Part shown: one piece after another, positions 27,853 to 36,409 of the stretch
Layout of the letters: every line of letters starts with the position of its first letter
Position numbering within the stretch: the stretch's first letter is position 1
DNA from: an uncultured Bacteroidales bacterium
GTDB taxonomy: Bacteria; Bacteroidota; Bacteroidia; Bacteroidales; UBA932
DNA: 64,000 nucleotides
Direction: 5' to 3'
Assembly: GCA_944326265.1 (NCBI GenBank)
Contig: CALVDE010000001.1
Span: forward strand, 248,001 to 312,000
Program-made: the position numbers and the translations under genes
Notes under the pieces: generated by a model
Databases searched by the model: none
Told to the model about the DNA's origin: nothing
Seen by the model: the letters and a program-made list of their open reading frames with translations, nothing else

Positions 27853-28748
27853 TTATACACATGGATGTTAAGCAATTACTTGGCCGGCAGTTCAGAATGC
27901 TGCTGACTGATATCTCTCCCAAATTGAATACAAAATATGTTTACCGCCGCACATTCGGGAAACCTATTGATTTGCAGAACCCAACTACTCTTGATGAGAA
28001 AATACAGTGGTTGAAACTGAACACCTACTACAATAATCAACTGGTAACAGACTGCGCAGACAAATATAAAGTACGCGAATATGTAGAGAAATGCGGTTGC
28101 GGGGAAATTATAAATCAATTATACGGTGTCTATGATAGTCCAGAGGAAATAAATTGGGATGAACTGCCCGATAAGTTTGTAATTAAATGGAATTTCGGGT
28201 GTGGTCAGAATTTTATCTGCAAGGACAAAAGCCAGTATAATGAGCATGAAATCAAGAAGATGCTGGGAAAGTGGCGCAAATCTCACAGAACTTTCTATCG
28301 GAATATGTCTGAAATGCAATATAAAACAATTGAGCCCAAATTGATATGCGAAAAATTGATAGAAACTGAAACGGGAGAATTGCCAAAGGACTATAAATTG
28401 TACTGCTTCAATGGGATTCCTGATTGTGCGTTGGTATGTGCTGACAGAATTTCCGCCGGTCATGCGAGATATTATTTTTTTGACAAGGACTGGAATCTGA
28501 AAAGGTACAATAAAATGGGCCTTGAGGCACCGGAGAATTTTTCTCTTCCGAGGCCTGCAAATTACGAGAAACTGTTTGAATATGCATCAGTCTTATCCAA
28601 ACCTTTTCCTTTCGTGAGAGCTGACTTTTACCTGGAAAAAGGGAAAATAACCTTCGGAGAACTCACTTTCACACCTTCTGGTGGATTTGATAAAGGACGC
28701 TTGCCGTCTACTCAACTATTATTTGGCAATATGTTGAGATTGCCATAA
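27849..28748 (+). CDS. TupA-like ATP-grasp enzyme
   Basis: 299 residues. N-terminal TLDEKIQWLKLNTYYNNQLVTDCADKY, then FVIKWNFGCGQNFICKDKS, CEKLIE, LPKDYKLYCFNG and the end KITFGELTFTPSGGFDKG match the TupA-like ATPgrasp family (PF14305). TupA of alkaliphilic bacilli is linked to teichuronopeptide, in which an amino-acid polymer is amide-bonded to glucuronic acid. The presence of UDP-glucose dehydrogenase in the same locus makes ligation of an amino acid to a uronate a sensible inference. Starts at 27849; MDVKQL at 27861 is an alternative. Confidence 0.83.
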   Translation: MIIHMDVKQLLGRQFRMLLTDISPKLNTKYVYRRTFGKPIDLQNPTTLDEKIQWLKLNTYYNNQLVTDCADKYKVREYVEKCGCGEIINQLYGVYDSPEEINWDELPDKFVIKWNFGCGQNFICKDKSQYNEHEIKKMLGKWRKSHRTFYRNMSEMQYKTIEPKLICEKLIETETGELPKDYKLYCFNGIPDCALVCADRISAGHARYYFFDKDWNLKRYNKMGLEAPENFSLPRPANYEKLFEYASVLSKPFPFVRADFYLEKGKITFGELTFTPSGGFDKGRLPSTQLLFGNMLRLP

Positions 28749-28757
28749 ATAGAATAT

Positions 28758-29948
28758 ATGAGAAACTTATTGACAGGAGTATGCGCAGCAATGCTTATGT
28801 TGTCGAATGTCATGGCATCCGGACAGATTGTTCTCTTGGATGTCCTTGTGGAAATGACAACAATGCTAATAACACTACTCATATTCTTTATAAACTTCAG
28901 ATATATAAAGATTGCCAAATCATATACTTTATGTGAAGTACTTATACTAGGAATATTGCTGGTTGCATCTGTCAGCAATACCATGTATTCTGGGGTCAGG
29001 CCAATAATTGTCATGACAGTAAAAGGTGTCGCTTTCATTCTGCTTTTCAGCAAATACCTGAAATACGACACTGACAACATATTCAGCATAATAACGAAAG
29101 TAACTATCGTTCTAGGTGTGTTAAATCTAGTATTGATGATTCTGACCCCTAATTTATTCGGAGAGAACAAATATTTCATAGCTCCAAATAGAAATAATTT
29201 CCCGAATTTGTTTTTACCTGGAATATTGTCAGGTTTTATTCTATCTAAATCTAAAATTAAGAATGGGAGAAACTATTACTGGATACTATTGTCCGTTGCA
29301 TTATTGACAGTATGTATCGTAAAATCTGTAACTTCCATTATCGGAATCGGACTTGTGGCAGTATATTCTTTATTAGAGCATAAGAGTCATTTTATACGAA
29401 AATATTCTGCAATATTCCTTCTGCTGGGCATTGTCTTATTTTTTTGCGGAATAGTGTTGCTCAACGATATTTCCATAATTGCAGAATCTGATCTTGTTGG
29501 CAATTTCTTGGATAAAGCAGATAAAGATATAACATTCTCAGGCAGGACATGGGTCTGGATGAGTGCGATAGAAATGATTTACGATCATCCGTTCAAAGGA
29601 ATTGGCTACTACTGGGGGAAATGGGCTATGGATCATTTTCAAGTATCAAATACCCATAATGTAATTTTAGAGATTCTACTGACAGGAGGTGTGCTTTTCC
29701 TCGTCCTAATTGTAATGATGATTGTCAAATTACTATCAAAAGTTCGTAAACAATTGAAAAGTGATTGCGCTTCCGGCATTCTTTTCATCTTCACAGTTTA
29801 TTTACTGATGATGCAATTTGAAGTATATGGCTATATCATGCAATTTATTTTTTATTTCATAATATACTGCTCACTGCATACCAAAGAACTTAAAAAATCA
29901 AACTGCGATGCCGGAAATATCAGTTATAGTCCCTATTTACAAAGTTGA
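28758..29948 (+). CDS. O-antigen polymerase/ligase-family membrane protein (Wzy)
   Basis: 396 residues with about ten hydrophobic helices. The large periplasmic loop carries the Wzy_C pattern SGRTWVWMSAIEMIYDHPFKGIGYYWGKW followed by NTHNVILEILLTGG. This is the Wzy/WaaL family; inside a locus with a flippase and glycosyltransferases, polymerisation of repeat units is the likeliest role. The last 41 bases overlap the glycosyltransferase start. Confidence 0.85.
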   Translation: MRNLLTGVCAAMLMLSNVMASGQIVLLDVLVEMTTMLITLLIFFINFRYIKIAKSYTLCEVLILGILLVASVSNTMYSGVRPIIVMTVKGVAFILLFSKYLKYDTDNIFSIITKVTIVLGVLNLVLMILTPNLFGENKYFIAPNRNNFPNLFLPGILSGFILSKSKIKNGRNYYWILLSVALLTVCIVKSVTSIIGIGLVAVYSLLEHKSHFIRKYSAIFLLLGIVLFFCGIVLLNDISIIAESDLVGNFLDKADKDITFSGRTWVWMSAIEMIYDHPFKGIGYYWGKWAMDHFQVSNTHNVILEILLTGGVLFLVLIVMMIVKLLSKVRKQLKSDCASGILFIFTVYLLMMQFEVYGYIMQFIFYFIIYCSLHTKELKKSNCDAGNISYSPYLQS

Positions 29949-30861
29949 AAATTATTTGGCTGAATGTATTATAAGTATTTTAAACCAGACATTTACAAAC
30001 TTTGAATTAATTTTGGTAGACGATGGAAGTCCTGATTCTTGCGGTGATATATGCGAAGAATACAAAGCCAAAGATAACAGGATAAAAGTGTTTCACAATC
30101 AAAACGGTGGAGTATCATACGCGCGCGCATTCGGTGTTAGGCAGGCCTGCTCACCATGGATAAACTTTGTTGATCCGGATGATACCCTTCCGCCAACATC
30201 TTTAGAAACATTGTATAATGGCGTTGACGGCGATAAATATGAGATTATAGTTGGCTTTTGGACTAAAACTATAGAAAAAGATATGGTAATGCCACTGGAA
30301 CAATACAGGCATGCCACCATATTAGGACGGGATCCTTTACCGACAAGCTGCGTCTGGGGTAAATTATACAAACGAGAGCTTTTGAACGAGTACGCACTTG
30401 GAATAACAAGGTACTTTGTACGGGGGCAGGATAAATTAATGAATTTGAGAATTGCATTCAACAGCTTGTCAAAAGATGTTAAATTTGTCTCGACTCCAGT
30501 CTACAACTATCGGATTCATCAGAAATCCAGAATACAGACATTTAAAACAACAGTAGAGTACGAATCTGCTTTTTATGACGTAATGTTGGATGCTATATCA
30601 AAGTACGACAAAAATGAATACATGCCGGAATTGATTCTTGCACGAATGGACGTTATAAGAGCAATATACAGAAATACTAAAAACAGTTCATGGAAGAATA
30701 CCGGTTTTGGGAAAGATTTGATTTCTGATATTAACTCAAATAAAAATGTATTGGAAATTAAAGACAGAATAATAATTTCTCGCAACGCCTGGGTATATCT
30801 AATAGTCAGGAGATTATTTGAAGTAACACACCGCAGACAAAAAGACGGTTTTTTAAAATGA
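29908..30861 (+). CDS. Glycosyltransferase family 2
   Basis: 317 residues starting PEISVIVPIYKVENYLAECI, with ELILVDDGSPDSCGDICEEY and WINFVDPDDTLPP (the DxD-type metal site), all GT-A features of family 2. It transfers a sugar from a nucleotide donor to the lipid-linked repeat in the cytoplasm. The start overlaps the polymerase gene by 41 bases and the end overlaps the next transferase by 4 bases. Donor and linkage cannot be read from sequence. Confidence 0.88.
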   Translation: MPEISVIVPIYKVENYLAECIISILNQTFTNFELILVDDGSPDSCGDICEEYKAKDNRIKVFHNQNGGVSYARAFGVRQACSPWINFVDPDDTLPPTSLETLYNGVDGDKYEIIVGFWTKTIEKDMVMPLEQYRHATILGRDPLPTSCVWGKLYKRELLNEYALGITRYFVRGQDKLMNLRIAFNSLSKDVKFVSTPVYNYRIHQKSRIQTFKTTVEYESAFYDVMLDAISKYDKNEYMPELILARMDVIRAIYRNTKNSSWKNTGFGKDLISDINSNKNVLEIKDRIIISRNAWVYLIVRRLFEVTHRRQKDGFLK

Positions 30862-31874
30862 AAGATTTGGTTTTAAGCATTATTATACCGCTTTACAATA
30901 ATGCTGCCTACATACGTAAATGCATAGATTCTATCGATAATCAAGAACTTTTGCCGGAATCCTATGAGATATTGATTGTAAACGACGGCAGTACTGATAA
31001 TAGTTATGATATCGTTAAAGTATATGCAGAATCTCGTACAGATATCACTCTTCTGTCCCAGCCAAACCAAGGTCCTGGTATTGCTCGTAACCTGGGGATG
31101 TCTGTTGCTAAGGGGAAGTATATCTTATTTATTGATGCTGATGACTATTTGTCAGACAATGTGCTGAAGAATATAATCGAGACGGCTGAGAATAACGATT
31201 TGGATTTACTTCTTTATAAATATCAGGAAGTGCACGAAGACGAAGGACGGTCAATACCTTTTGATTATGATTGCGAGCACCTAAATAAGGTGATGAGCGG
31301 AAAGGATGCGATTTCAACATTGAGATTTTATCATAGTGTTTGCTCGGGTATCTTCAGCAGACATTTTATAGAAAATCATAAACTGTATTTTGAGAATCAA
31401 GTCTGGGGAGAGGATGTTTGGTTCATGGTACGTTTTCTTACCAAAGCGGAACGGGTCATGGCCGTAGATAAAACTTGTTATAATTATGTAAAATACAACG
31501 TATCATCTTTAACAAGCAGAAAAAATCTAAACTTGGATTTTCTGAGAAAAGTCGCTTTGTCAAGAGTTGATGTTTCAGTGAAGATGAAGAGATTAGCTGA
31601 CAGTTTAGTTATTGAAAATAAAAGTGATAGGCAGTGCGTGGAAGTAATGATAAATGGAGCATACGTGTTTTCATATTATTCAATATATAAGTTGCTTCAG
31701 TCCCAAATGCCTGAAACAACATTTGAATACCAAATTAAGAAATTAAGTGATGTCGGTTTATATCCTGTAAAAAAATACGAGTACAAGTGGAAGAGTAAAA
31801 AAGACGAGCTTATTAGGTTCTTGATAAATAATCGACCAATCTTAAGATTTTTGAACTTTCTTAAATTAGCATAA
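30858..31874 (+). CDS. Glycosyltransferase family 2
   Basis: 338 residues beginning LVLSIIIPLYNNAAYIRKCI, followed by ILIVNDGSTDNSYDIV and YILFIDADDYLSDNV with the Asp-rich metal site, and GEDVWFMVRFL for acceptor-side chemistry. Standard GT2 for repeat-unit assembly. It overlaps the preceding transferase by ATGA and abuts the acyltransferase gene directly. Only two GT2 genes are found between flippase and initiating transferase, so the repeat unit made here is short or other transferases lie elsewhere. Confidence 0.88.
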   Translation: MKDLVLSIIIPLYNNAAYIRKCIDSIDNQELLPESYEILIVNDGSTDNSYDIVKVYAESRTDITLLSQPNQGPGIARNLGMSVAKGKYILFIDADDYLSDNVLKNIIETAENNDLDLLLYKYQEVHEDEGRSIPFDYDCEHLNKVMSGKDAISTLRFYHSVCSGIFSRHFIENHKLYFENQVWGEDVWFMVRFLTKAERVMAVDKTCYNYVKYNVSSLTSRKNLNLDFLRKVALSRVDVSVKMKRLADSLVIENKSDRQCVEVMINGAYVFSYYSIYKLLQSQMPETTFEYQIKKLSDVGLYPVKKYEYKWKSKKDELIRFLINNRPILRFLNFLKLA

Positions 31875-32507
31875 ATGAAAGATATCATAATTGTTGGCGC
31901 AAGTGGACTAGGGATGGAGTTATTGGAGTGGATAAAGGATATAAATGAACAAAAACCTAGTTGGAGAATAAAAGGCTTTATTGATGACAATCTAAACGTA
32001 TTGGATGGAAAAAAGAGTGAGTCTACAATTATAGGGACAATCAAGGATTGGATTCCCGATGAAAATGAGGTGTTTGCTTGCGGACTTGCATTTCCTGCGG
32101 TTAAAATGAATGTAGTTACATTACTTAAATCCAGAGGAGCAAAATTTGAAATAATCATTCATCCAAGCACAATAATCGGTGATAATGTGACAATCGGTGA
32201 GGGGACAGTCATTGCCCCGAGAAGCCTACTTACGACAAATGTTAGAATAGGTTCTTTCGTCACATTTTTGAGTTCTGACGCCGGCCATGACAGCTCGATA
32301 GGAGATTTCTCCACTTTGAGCGGCAAGTGCAGTATAAACGGGCATGTGGAGATAGGTCAAAGAGCATACCTGGGGAACGGTTCATTGATATACCCGGGAA
32401 AGAAGGTGGGAGATGACGCATTTATAGGAATAGGCAGTGTAGTTATCAACAATGTAAAGGCAGGAACGAAAGTCTTCGGAAATCCTGCAAAAAGAATAGA
32501 CATGTAA
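31875..32507 (+). CDS. PglD/NeuD-type sugar O/N-acyltransferase
   Basis: 210 residues with the two-part NeuD/PglD plan: an N-terminal Rossmann-like domain (IIIVGASGLGMELLEWI, KGFIDDN) and a left-handed beta-helix of hexapeptide repeats from about residue 95 (IIHPSTIIGDNVTIGEGTVI, DAGHDSSIGDF, GNGSLIYPGKKVGDDAFIG). The histidine in the AGHDSSIG turn occupies the general-base position. It would acetylate a 4-amino sugar such as the one made by the 4,6-dehydratase and DegT aminotransferase of this locus, or use another acyl-thioester. The acyl donor is not certain given the ACP module next door. Confidence 0.87.
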   Translation: MKDIIIVGASGLGMELLEWIKDINEQKPSWRIKGFIDDNLNVLDGKKSESTIIGTIKDWIPDENEVFACGLAFPAVKMNVVTLLKSRGAKFEIIIHPSTIIGDNVTIGEGTVIAPRSLLTTNVRIGSFVTFLSSDAGHDSSIGDFSTLSGKCSINGHVEIGQRAYLGNGSLIYPGKKVGDDAFIGIGSVVINNVKAGTKVFGNPAKRIDM

Positions 32508-32518
32508 TTTATCAACTC

Positions 32519-34054
32519 ATGAGAATAAATCTAACCGAGTATCTACAAGATACAATCCTGAAACACGGTGACCGTACAGCCGTAATTGACGGAGAAAGGA
32601 ACATCACATACCGCAACCTGGATAAAAAGGCAAGAGCAGTAGCCCGGGCAATAACAGCAGAATGCGGATGTCTGAACAGTCCTGTGGCAACTTACCTGCC
32701 CAAGGGCATTGAATCGGTGTATTGCGACATCGCCGTCACCTACAGCGGAAACGCATACATGAACCTGGACATTAAGAATCCCCTTGAGCGCATAGGGAAT
32801 ATCCTGTCACTGATAAAGCCCAGGGCCGTCATTACAGACAGCGCACATGCCGGAAGAATCTCAGGCATACTGTCTTCGGAGATAAAACTGATCAATATCG
32901 ACGGACTTCAATATGAGGACATACCTGACGCATCCTTCTTCATGGAGCGTCTCTCGGCGCTGATAGACACAGACCCGTACTGCATCATCAATACCTCCGG
33001 CTCGACAGGCACCCCGAAGGGCGTTGTCCTGAACCACCGCAGCTTCATAGACTTCATGTCCCAGACATTCGATGAGTACGGTTTCACATGTGATGATGTC
33101 ATCGGCTCTCTGTCCCCGCTCGTTTTCGACATCTACAGCTACGAGCTCTGCATTATGATGGCAAAGGGAGCGACGATGGCCGTGATACCGGACACATATT
33201 CGGCATTCCCTGTCAGAATTCTGGAACTGATGGCACGGCACAAAGTGACCTACATCTTCTGGGTTCCCACAATTATGGTGAATATCGCAAACATGGGGCT
33301 GCTCGACAAGGTCAAACTGCCGGAACTGCGTCTGGTATGGTTTGCCGGTGAGGTGTTCCCGACCAAGCAGTTCAATATATGGAGAAAGAGCCTGCCGCAC
33401 ACCGGATTCGCCAACTTCTACGGTCCCATTGAGATAACCCTGGACTGTGTTTACTATAATGTAGAGCGCGAACTTGCGGATGATGAGCCGATACCGATAG
33501 GCAAGGCTTTCAGGAATACGGACATCCTGATTCTGGACGAGGCTGACAACCGCATAACGGAGCCCGGCAGGGACGGCGAGCTGTGCGTACGGGGAACCTC
33601 ATTGGCTATGGGGTACTACAACAATCCCGAAAAGACCACCGCCGCATTCGTGCAGAATCCTCTCAACAGGTCCTACCCTGAGACAATCTACCGCACAGGT
33701 GACATCGTATTCATAAACGAAAGAGGAGAGATCGTGTTCAAAGGACGCAAGGACACCCTGATCAAGCACATGGGATACAGAATCGAGCTCGGAGAGATAG
33801 AGCACGTCATCATCAATAGCCTCAAACTGGTCCGCAACGGATGCGTCGTCTACAATCATCAGAAAAAGGAGATCATCCTGTTCTACGAGTCGGAGAATGA
33901 TATCGCTCCCGCCGATTTCAGGAAAGCCATCGGAACCGCGCTTCCCAAATACATGATTCCGGTTGTATACACCCGGCTTGAAGAACTCAGGAGAAACACC
34001 AACGGCAAGATAGACCGCCTGTACTACAACAATCTCGCAAATGAGAAGAATTGA
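32519..34054 (+). CDS. Stand-alone amino-acid adenylation enzyme (AMP-ligase)
   Basis: 511 residues, a complete A-domain with no attached carrier: P-loop NTSGSTGTPKGVV (around 158-170), FYGPIEITLDC, GELCVRG, YRTGDIV, FKGRKDTLIKHMGYRIELGE and the C-terminal NTNGKIDR with catalytic Lys497. It should activate an amino or hydroxy acid with ATP and load it onto one of the two ACPs encoded downstream, like DltA with DltC. The selectivity pocket cannot be read with confidence. It overlaps the GNAT gene by 14 bases, and its composition is richer in GC than the AT-rich core just upstream. Confidence 0.87.
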   Translation: MRINLTEYLQDTILKHGDRTAVIDGERNITYRNLDKKARAVARAITAECGCLNSPVATYLPKGIESVYCDIAVTYSGNAYMNLDIKNPLERIGNILSLIKPRAVITDSAHAGRISGILSSEIKLINIDGLQYEDIPDASFFMERLSALIDTDPYCIINTSGSTGTPKGVVLNHRSFIDFMSQTFDEYGFTCDDVIGSLSPLVFDIYSYELCIMMAKGATMAVIPDTYSAFPVRILELMARHKVTYIFWVPTIMVNIANMGLLDKVKLPELRLVWFAGEVFPTKQFNIWRKSLPHTGFANFYGPIEITLDCVYYNVERELADDEPIPIGKAFRNTDILILDEADNRITEPGRDGELCVRGTSLAMGYYNNPEKTTAAFVQNPLNRSYPETIYRTGDIVFINERGEIVFKGRKDTLIKHMGYRIELGEIEHVIINSLKLVRNGCVVYNHQKKEIILFYESENDIAPADFRKAIGTALPKYMIPVVYTRLEELRRNTNGKIDRLYYNNLANEKN

Positions 34055-34862
34055 GTGCTTCCAGCAGATAATGGACCTGTCCACTGCAGTCCGCAGCAGG
34101 CGGGAGGGCCTCATCACGAATTTCTATCCGGATCCGGTCAAGCACCGGGTCTGGATTGACAGGAATGCGGCATTTTTCGACGAATGCGGAAAAACCGTAT
34201 TTATCGCAAAGGACAACGGGACTTTCCTCAACGTATTCTACATCTCTACCACAATTGATGAGCTGAGAATGTCCGTACCGTTCCTTAAGAGACTTGGAGA
34301 CGGCCGTCCTGTCGTACTGGACATTGTCGGCAGGGACAGTCAGTGCGTTCCAATTGTTGAAATGTTTTCCAGGGAGGGTTTCGGGCAGGCAGCGACACTG
34401 GTGCGGATGCAGAGGCTTGCCACTGACAGCGACAATTTCCCGCCTGTGGACGGAGTGTCATACGCAGACTTGAATGACGTAAGGGAAATCAGCGGATGCC
34501 TCCACATGTACTTCAACGAGATGCTGGAGCAGATACCATACGATGAGGAGCTGCGTTCTCTCGCAGGAAACAGGCAGATACTGACAATGCGCGACAACGG
34601 CAAACTGTCCGGTTTCCTGATATTCGAGAAGAACGCATCGACCCTCTATCTGAGATACTGGTTCACCCGTCCCGAGTACAGGGACAGGAAAGTGGGGTCT
34701 GGACTGCTGCGGCATTTCTTCCACGAGGGGCTGGGTACGAAACGACAGATCCTGTGGGTCTTGGAGGACAATGAGAATGCCATAAAACGTTATTCTCACT
34801 ATGGGTTCAACAATGAGAACATGCATGACTATATAATGATATGGTCCAACACTAAAGACTAA
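34041..34862 (+). CDS. GNAT-family acyltransferase of the ACP module
   Basis: 273 residues. The C-terminal half is a GNAT fold with YWFTRPEYRDRKVGSGLLRHFFHEG (acyl-carrier binding loop, with the Arg/Gly positions partly altered as RKVGSG) and ILWVLEDNENAIKRYSHYGF. The N-terminal 140 residues, with FYPDPVKHRVWIDRN and LRMSVPFLKR, look like a divergent second domain. Overlap with the adenylation gene and proximity to ACP suggest it moves an ACP- or CoA-bound acyl group onto a sugar amine or amino acid. Inference only; N-acetylation of a released product is the alternative. Confidence 0.72.
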   Translation: MRRIECFQQIMDLSTAVRSRREGLITNFYPDPVKHRVWIDRNAAFFDECGKTVFIAKDNGTFLNVFYISTTIDELRMSVPFLKRLGDGRPVVLDIVGRDSQCVPIVEMFSREGFGQAATLVRMQRLATDSDNFPPVDGVSYADLNDVREISGCLHMYFNEMLEQIPYDEELRSLAGNRQILTMRDNGKLSGFLIFEKNASTLYLRYWFTRPEYRDRKVGSGLLRHFFHEGLGTKRQILWVLEDNENAIKRYSHYGFNNENMHDYIMIWSNTKD

Positions 34863-34880
34863 TAAACTTACAGATCAAAT

Positions 34881-35117
34881 ATGGAACAGAAAATCATCAA
34901 GATCCTGACGGAACTCCGTCCGGAATTCGATTTCACCCAACCTGGTATAAATCTCATAGAGGAAGGCATGCTGGACAGCTTTGACATCGTCAACCTGGTC
35001 TCAGAGCTGGACAGCACTTTCGGAATATCAATTGACGGTGTGGACATCCTGCCGGAGAACTTCGCCACGGTAGATGCGATCAAGAGTCTGATCGTCAAAA
35101 ACGGAGCAAAGGAGTAA
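34881..35117 (+). CDS. Acyl carrier protein 1
   Basis: 78 residues with the phosphopantetheine attachment serine at position 33 in GMLDSFDIVNLVSELDSTF. It is predicted to be a four-helix carrier, acidic as usual. The adenylation enzyme two genes upstream would load it, or it may supply the KAS III whose start codon overlaps its stop (base 35117 shared). It is distinct in sequence from carrier 2 at 36191, so the two probably carry different intermediates. Confidence 0.88.
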   Translation: MEQKIIKILTELRPEFDFTQPGINLIEEGMLDSFDIVNLVSELDSTFGISIDGVDILPENFATVDAIKSLIVKNGAKE

Positions 35118-36181
35118 TGGATTTCATATTCAGGAACAAAAGGATATCGGGCATCCTCACAGTGCTGCCCGGCAGGACCGTCACCTTTGAGGAGGAGATG
35201 GGCAACTACAGTTTCTCCGCCGCAAAGTCCATGAAACTCAAACTGGCGATGGGATACAAGGAGCACAGGATTGCCCGTCCCGGACAATGCTCGTCGGATT
35301 TCTGCATCCATGGGCTGCAGTACCTGTTTGACAACGGTCTTCTGGACAAGGACAGTATAGACGCACTGCTTTTCGTGTCGCAGTCCCCTGATTACTACAT
35401 GCCTCCCACGAGCAACATCATCCAGGGGCATTTCAACATGAAGCATGACATGGTGTGTCTGGACATAAACCAGGGCTGTGCAGGCTTTGAGATAGGACTC
35501 ATACAGGCGTTCATGATGCTTGAGCAACCGGCGGTAAACAAGGTCGTGCTTTTGAATGCGGATGTCCTCAGCCCAAAAGTCTCTGACCGTGACCGTAACA
35601 GCAAGCCGCTCATCGGAGACGCCGCATCAGTCACTGTAATAGAGAAGTCGGATGACAGCTCCGTTATCCACGCAAACGTCAGGATGGACGGCACGGGGGC
35701 TTTCGCCCTAAACATCCCCGCCGGAGGATTCCGACTTCCGTCCTCTCCCGAGACAGCGGTCATGGAGGAGGACTCCGCTGGCAATTTCCGGTCAAAGGAC
35801 AATCTGGTCATGCAGGGGGACAATGTCTTCAATTTCGTCCAGCGCGAGGTCCCGCCGATGATAGACCACCTGCTGGAGCAGGCCGGCATCTCCAAGGACG
35901 ATGTGGACTGGTACATGTTCCACCAGCCGAACAAGTTCATGCTGCACAAGCTGGCCGACAAATTAGGTGTGCCATACGGGAAGATGCCCGCGAACATAGT
36001 TGAGAACTTCGGCAACGCCAGCGGTGTGACCGTACCTACGAACATCAGCTACAACTTAGGAGACAGCGTTGTTGAAGGGACAAGGCTGGTCTGCATGGCC
36101 GGGTTCGGGGTAGGACTTACATGGTCCTCGATTTTAATGGAATTAGGAAATATGAATTTTAATCAGATAATAGAATTTTAG
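35117..36181 (+). CDS. 3-oxoacyl-ACP synthase III-like ketosynthase
   Basis: 354 residues with a complete KAS III triad: Cys121 in DINQGCAGFEIG, His269 in WYMFHQPNKFML and Asn300 in ENFGNASGVT. Such enzymes condense an acyl-thioester primer with malonyl-ACP, or in related systems transfer acyl groups. Located between two ACP genes and followed by two ketoreductase-type SDRs, it would extend a starter (perhaps the adenylated acid) by two carbons to a 3-oxoacyl-ACP. It is clearly not the housekeeping FabH context (no fabD/fabG/plsX neighbours). Confidence 0.87.
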   Translation: MDFIFRNKRISGILTVLPGRTVTFEEEMGNYSFSAAKSMKLKLAMGYKEHRIARPGQCSSDFCIHGLQYLFDNGLLDKDSIDALLFVSQSPDYYMPPTSNIIQGHFNMKHDMVCLDINQGCAGFEIGLIQAFMMLEQPAVNKVVLLNADVLSPKVSDRDRNSKPLIGDAASVTVIEKSDDSSVIHANVRMDGTGAFALNIPAGGFRLPSSPETAVMEEDSAGNFRSKDNLVMQGDNVFNFVQREVPPMIDHLLEQAGISKDDVDWYMFHQPNKFMLHKLADKLGVPYGKMPANIVENFGNASGVTVPTNISYNLGDSVVEGTRLVCMAGFGVGLTWSSILMELGNMNFNQIIEF

Positions 36182-36190
36182 AATTAGATT

Positions 36191-36409
36191 ATGGAACAGT
36201 TAATTGAACAACTTCAGGAATTACTGGAAATTGACAGCATTGATCTTACAAAGAAATTCAGTGATTACGACGAGTGGGACTCTCTGGCCGCCTTGTCTGT
36301 GATGGCTTTGCTGGACTCAGATTACGGAATGGCCATAAAGAATTCAGAACTGATGGCATTCAAGAGCATCAAGGAGTTCTGTGAGTACGTTCTCGCCAAC
36401 AGGAAATGA
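36191..36409 (+). CDS. Acyl carrier protein 2
   Basis: 72 residues with the attachment serine at position 31 in DYDEWDSLAALSVMALLDSDYG. Starts 10 bases after the ketosynthase gene and ends overlapping the SDR by ATGA. The loop before the serine (YDEWDS) resembles carriers found with surface-glycan and NRPS-like modules more than fatty-acid ACP. It could carry the extended acyl chain for reduction by the downstream SDRs. Confidence 0.87.
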   Translation: MEQLIEQLQELLEIDSIDLTKKFSDYDEWDSLAALSVMALLDSDYGMAIKNSELMAFKSIKEFCEYVLANRK

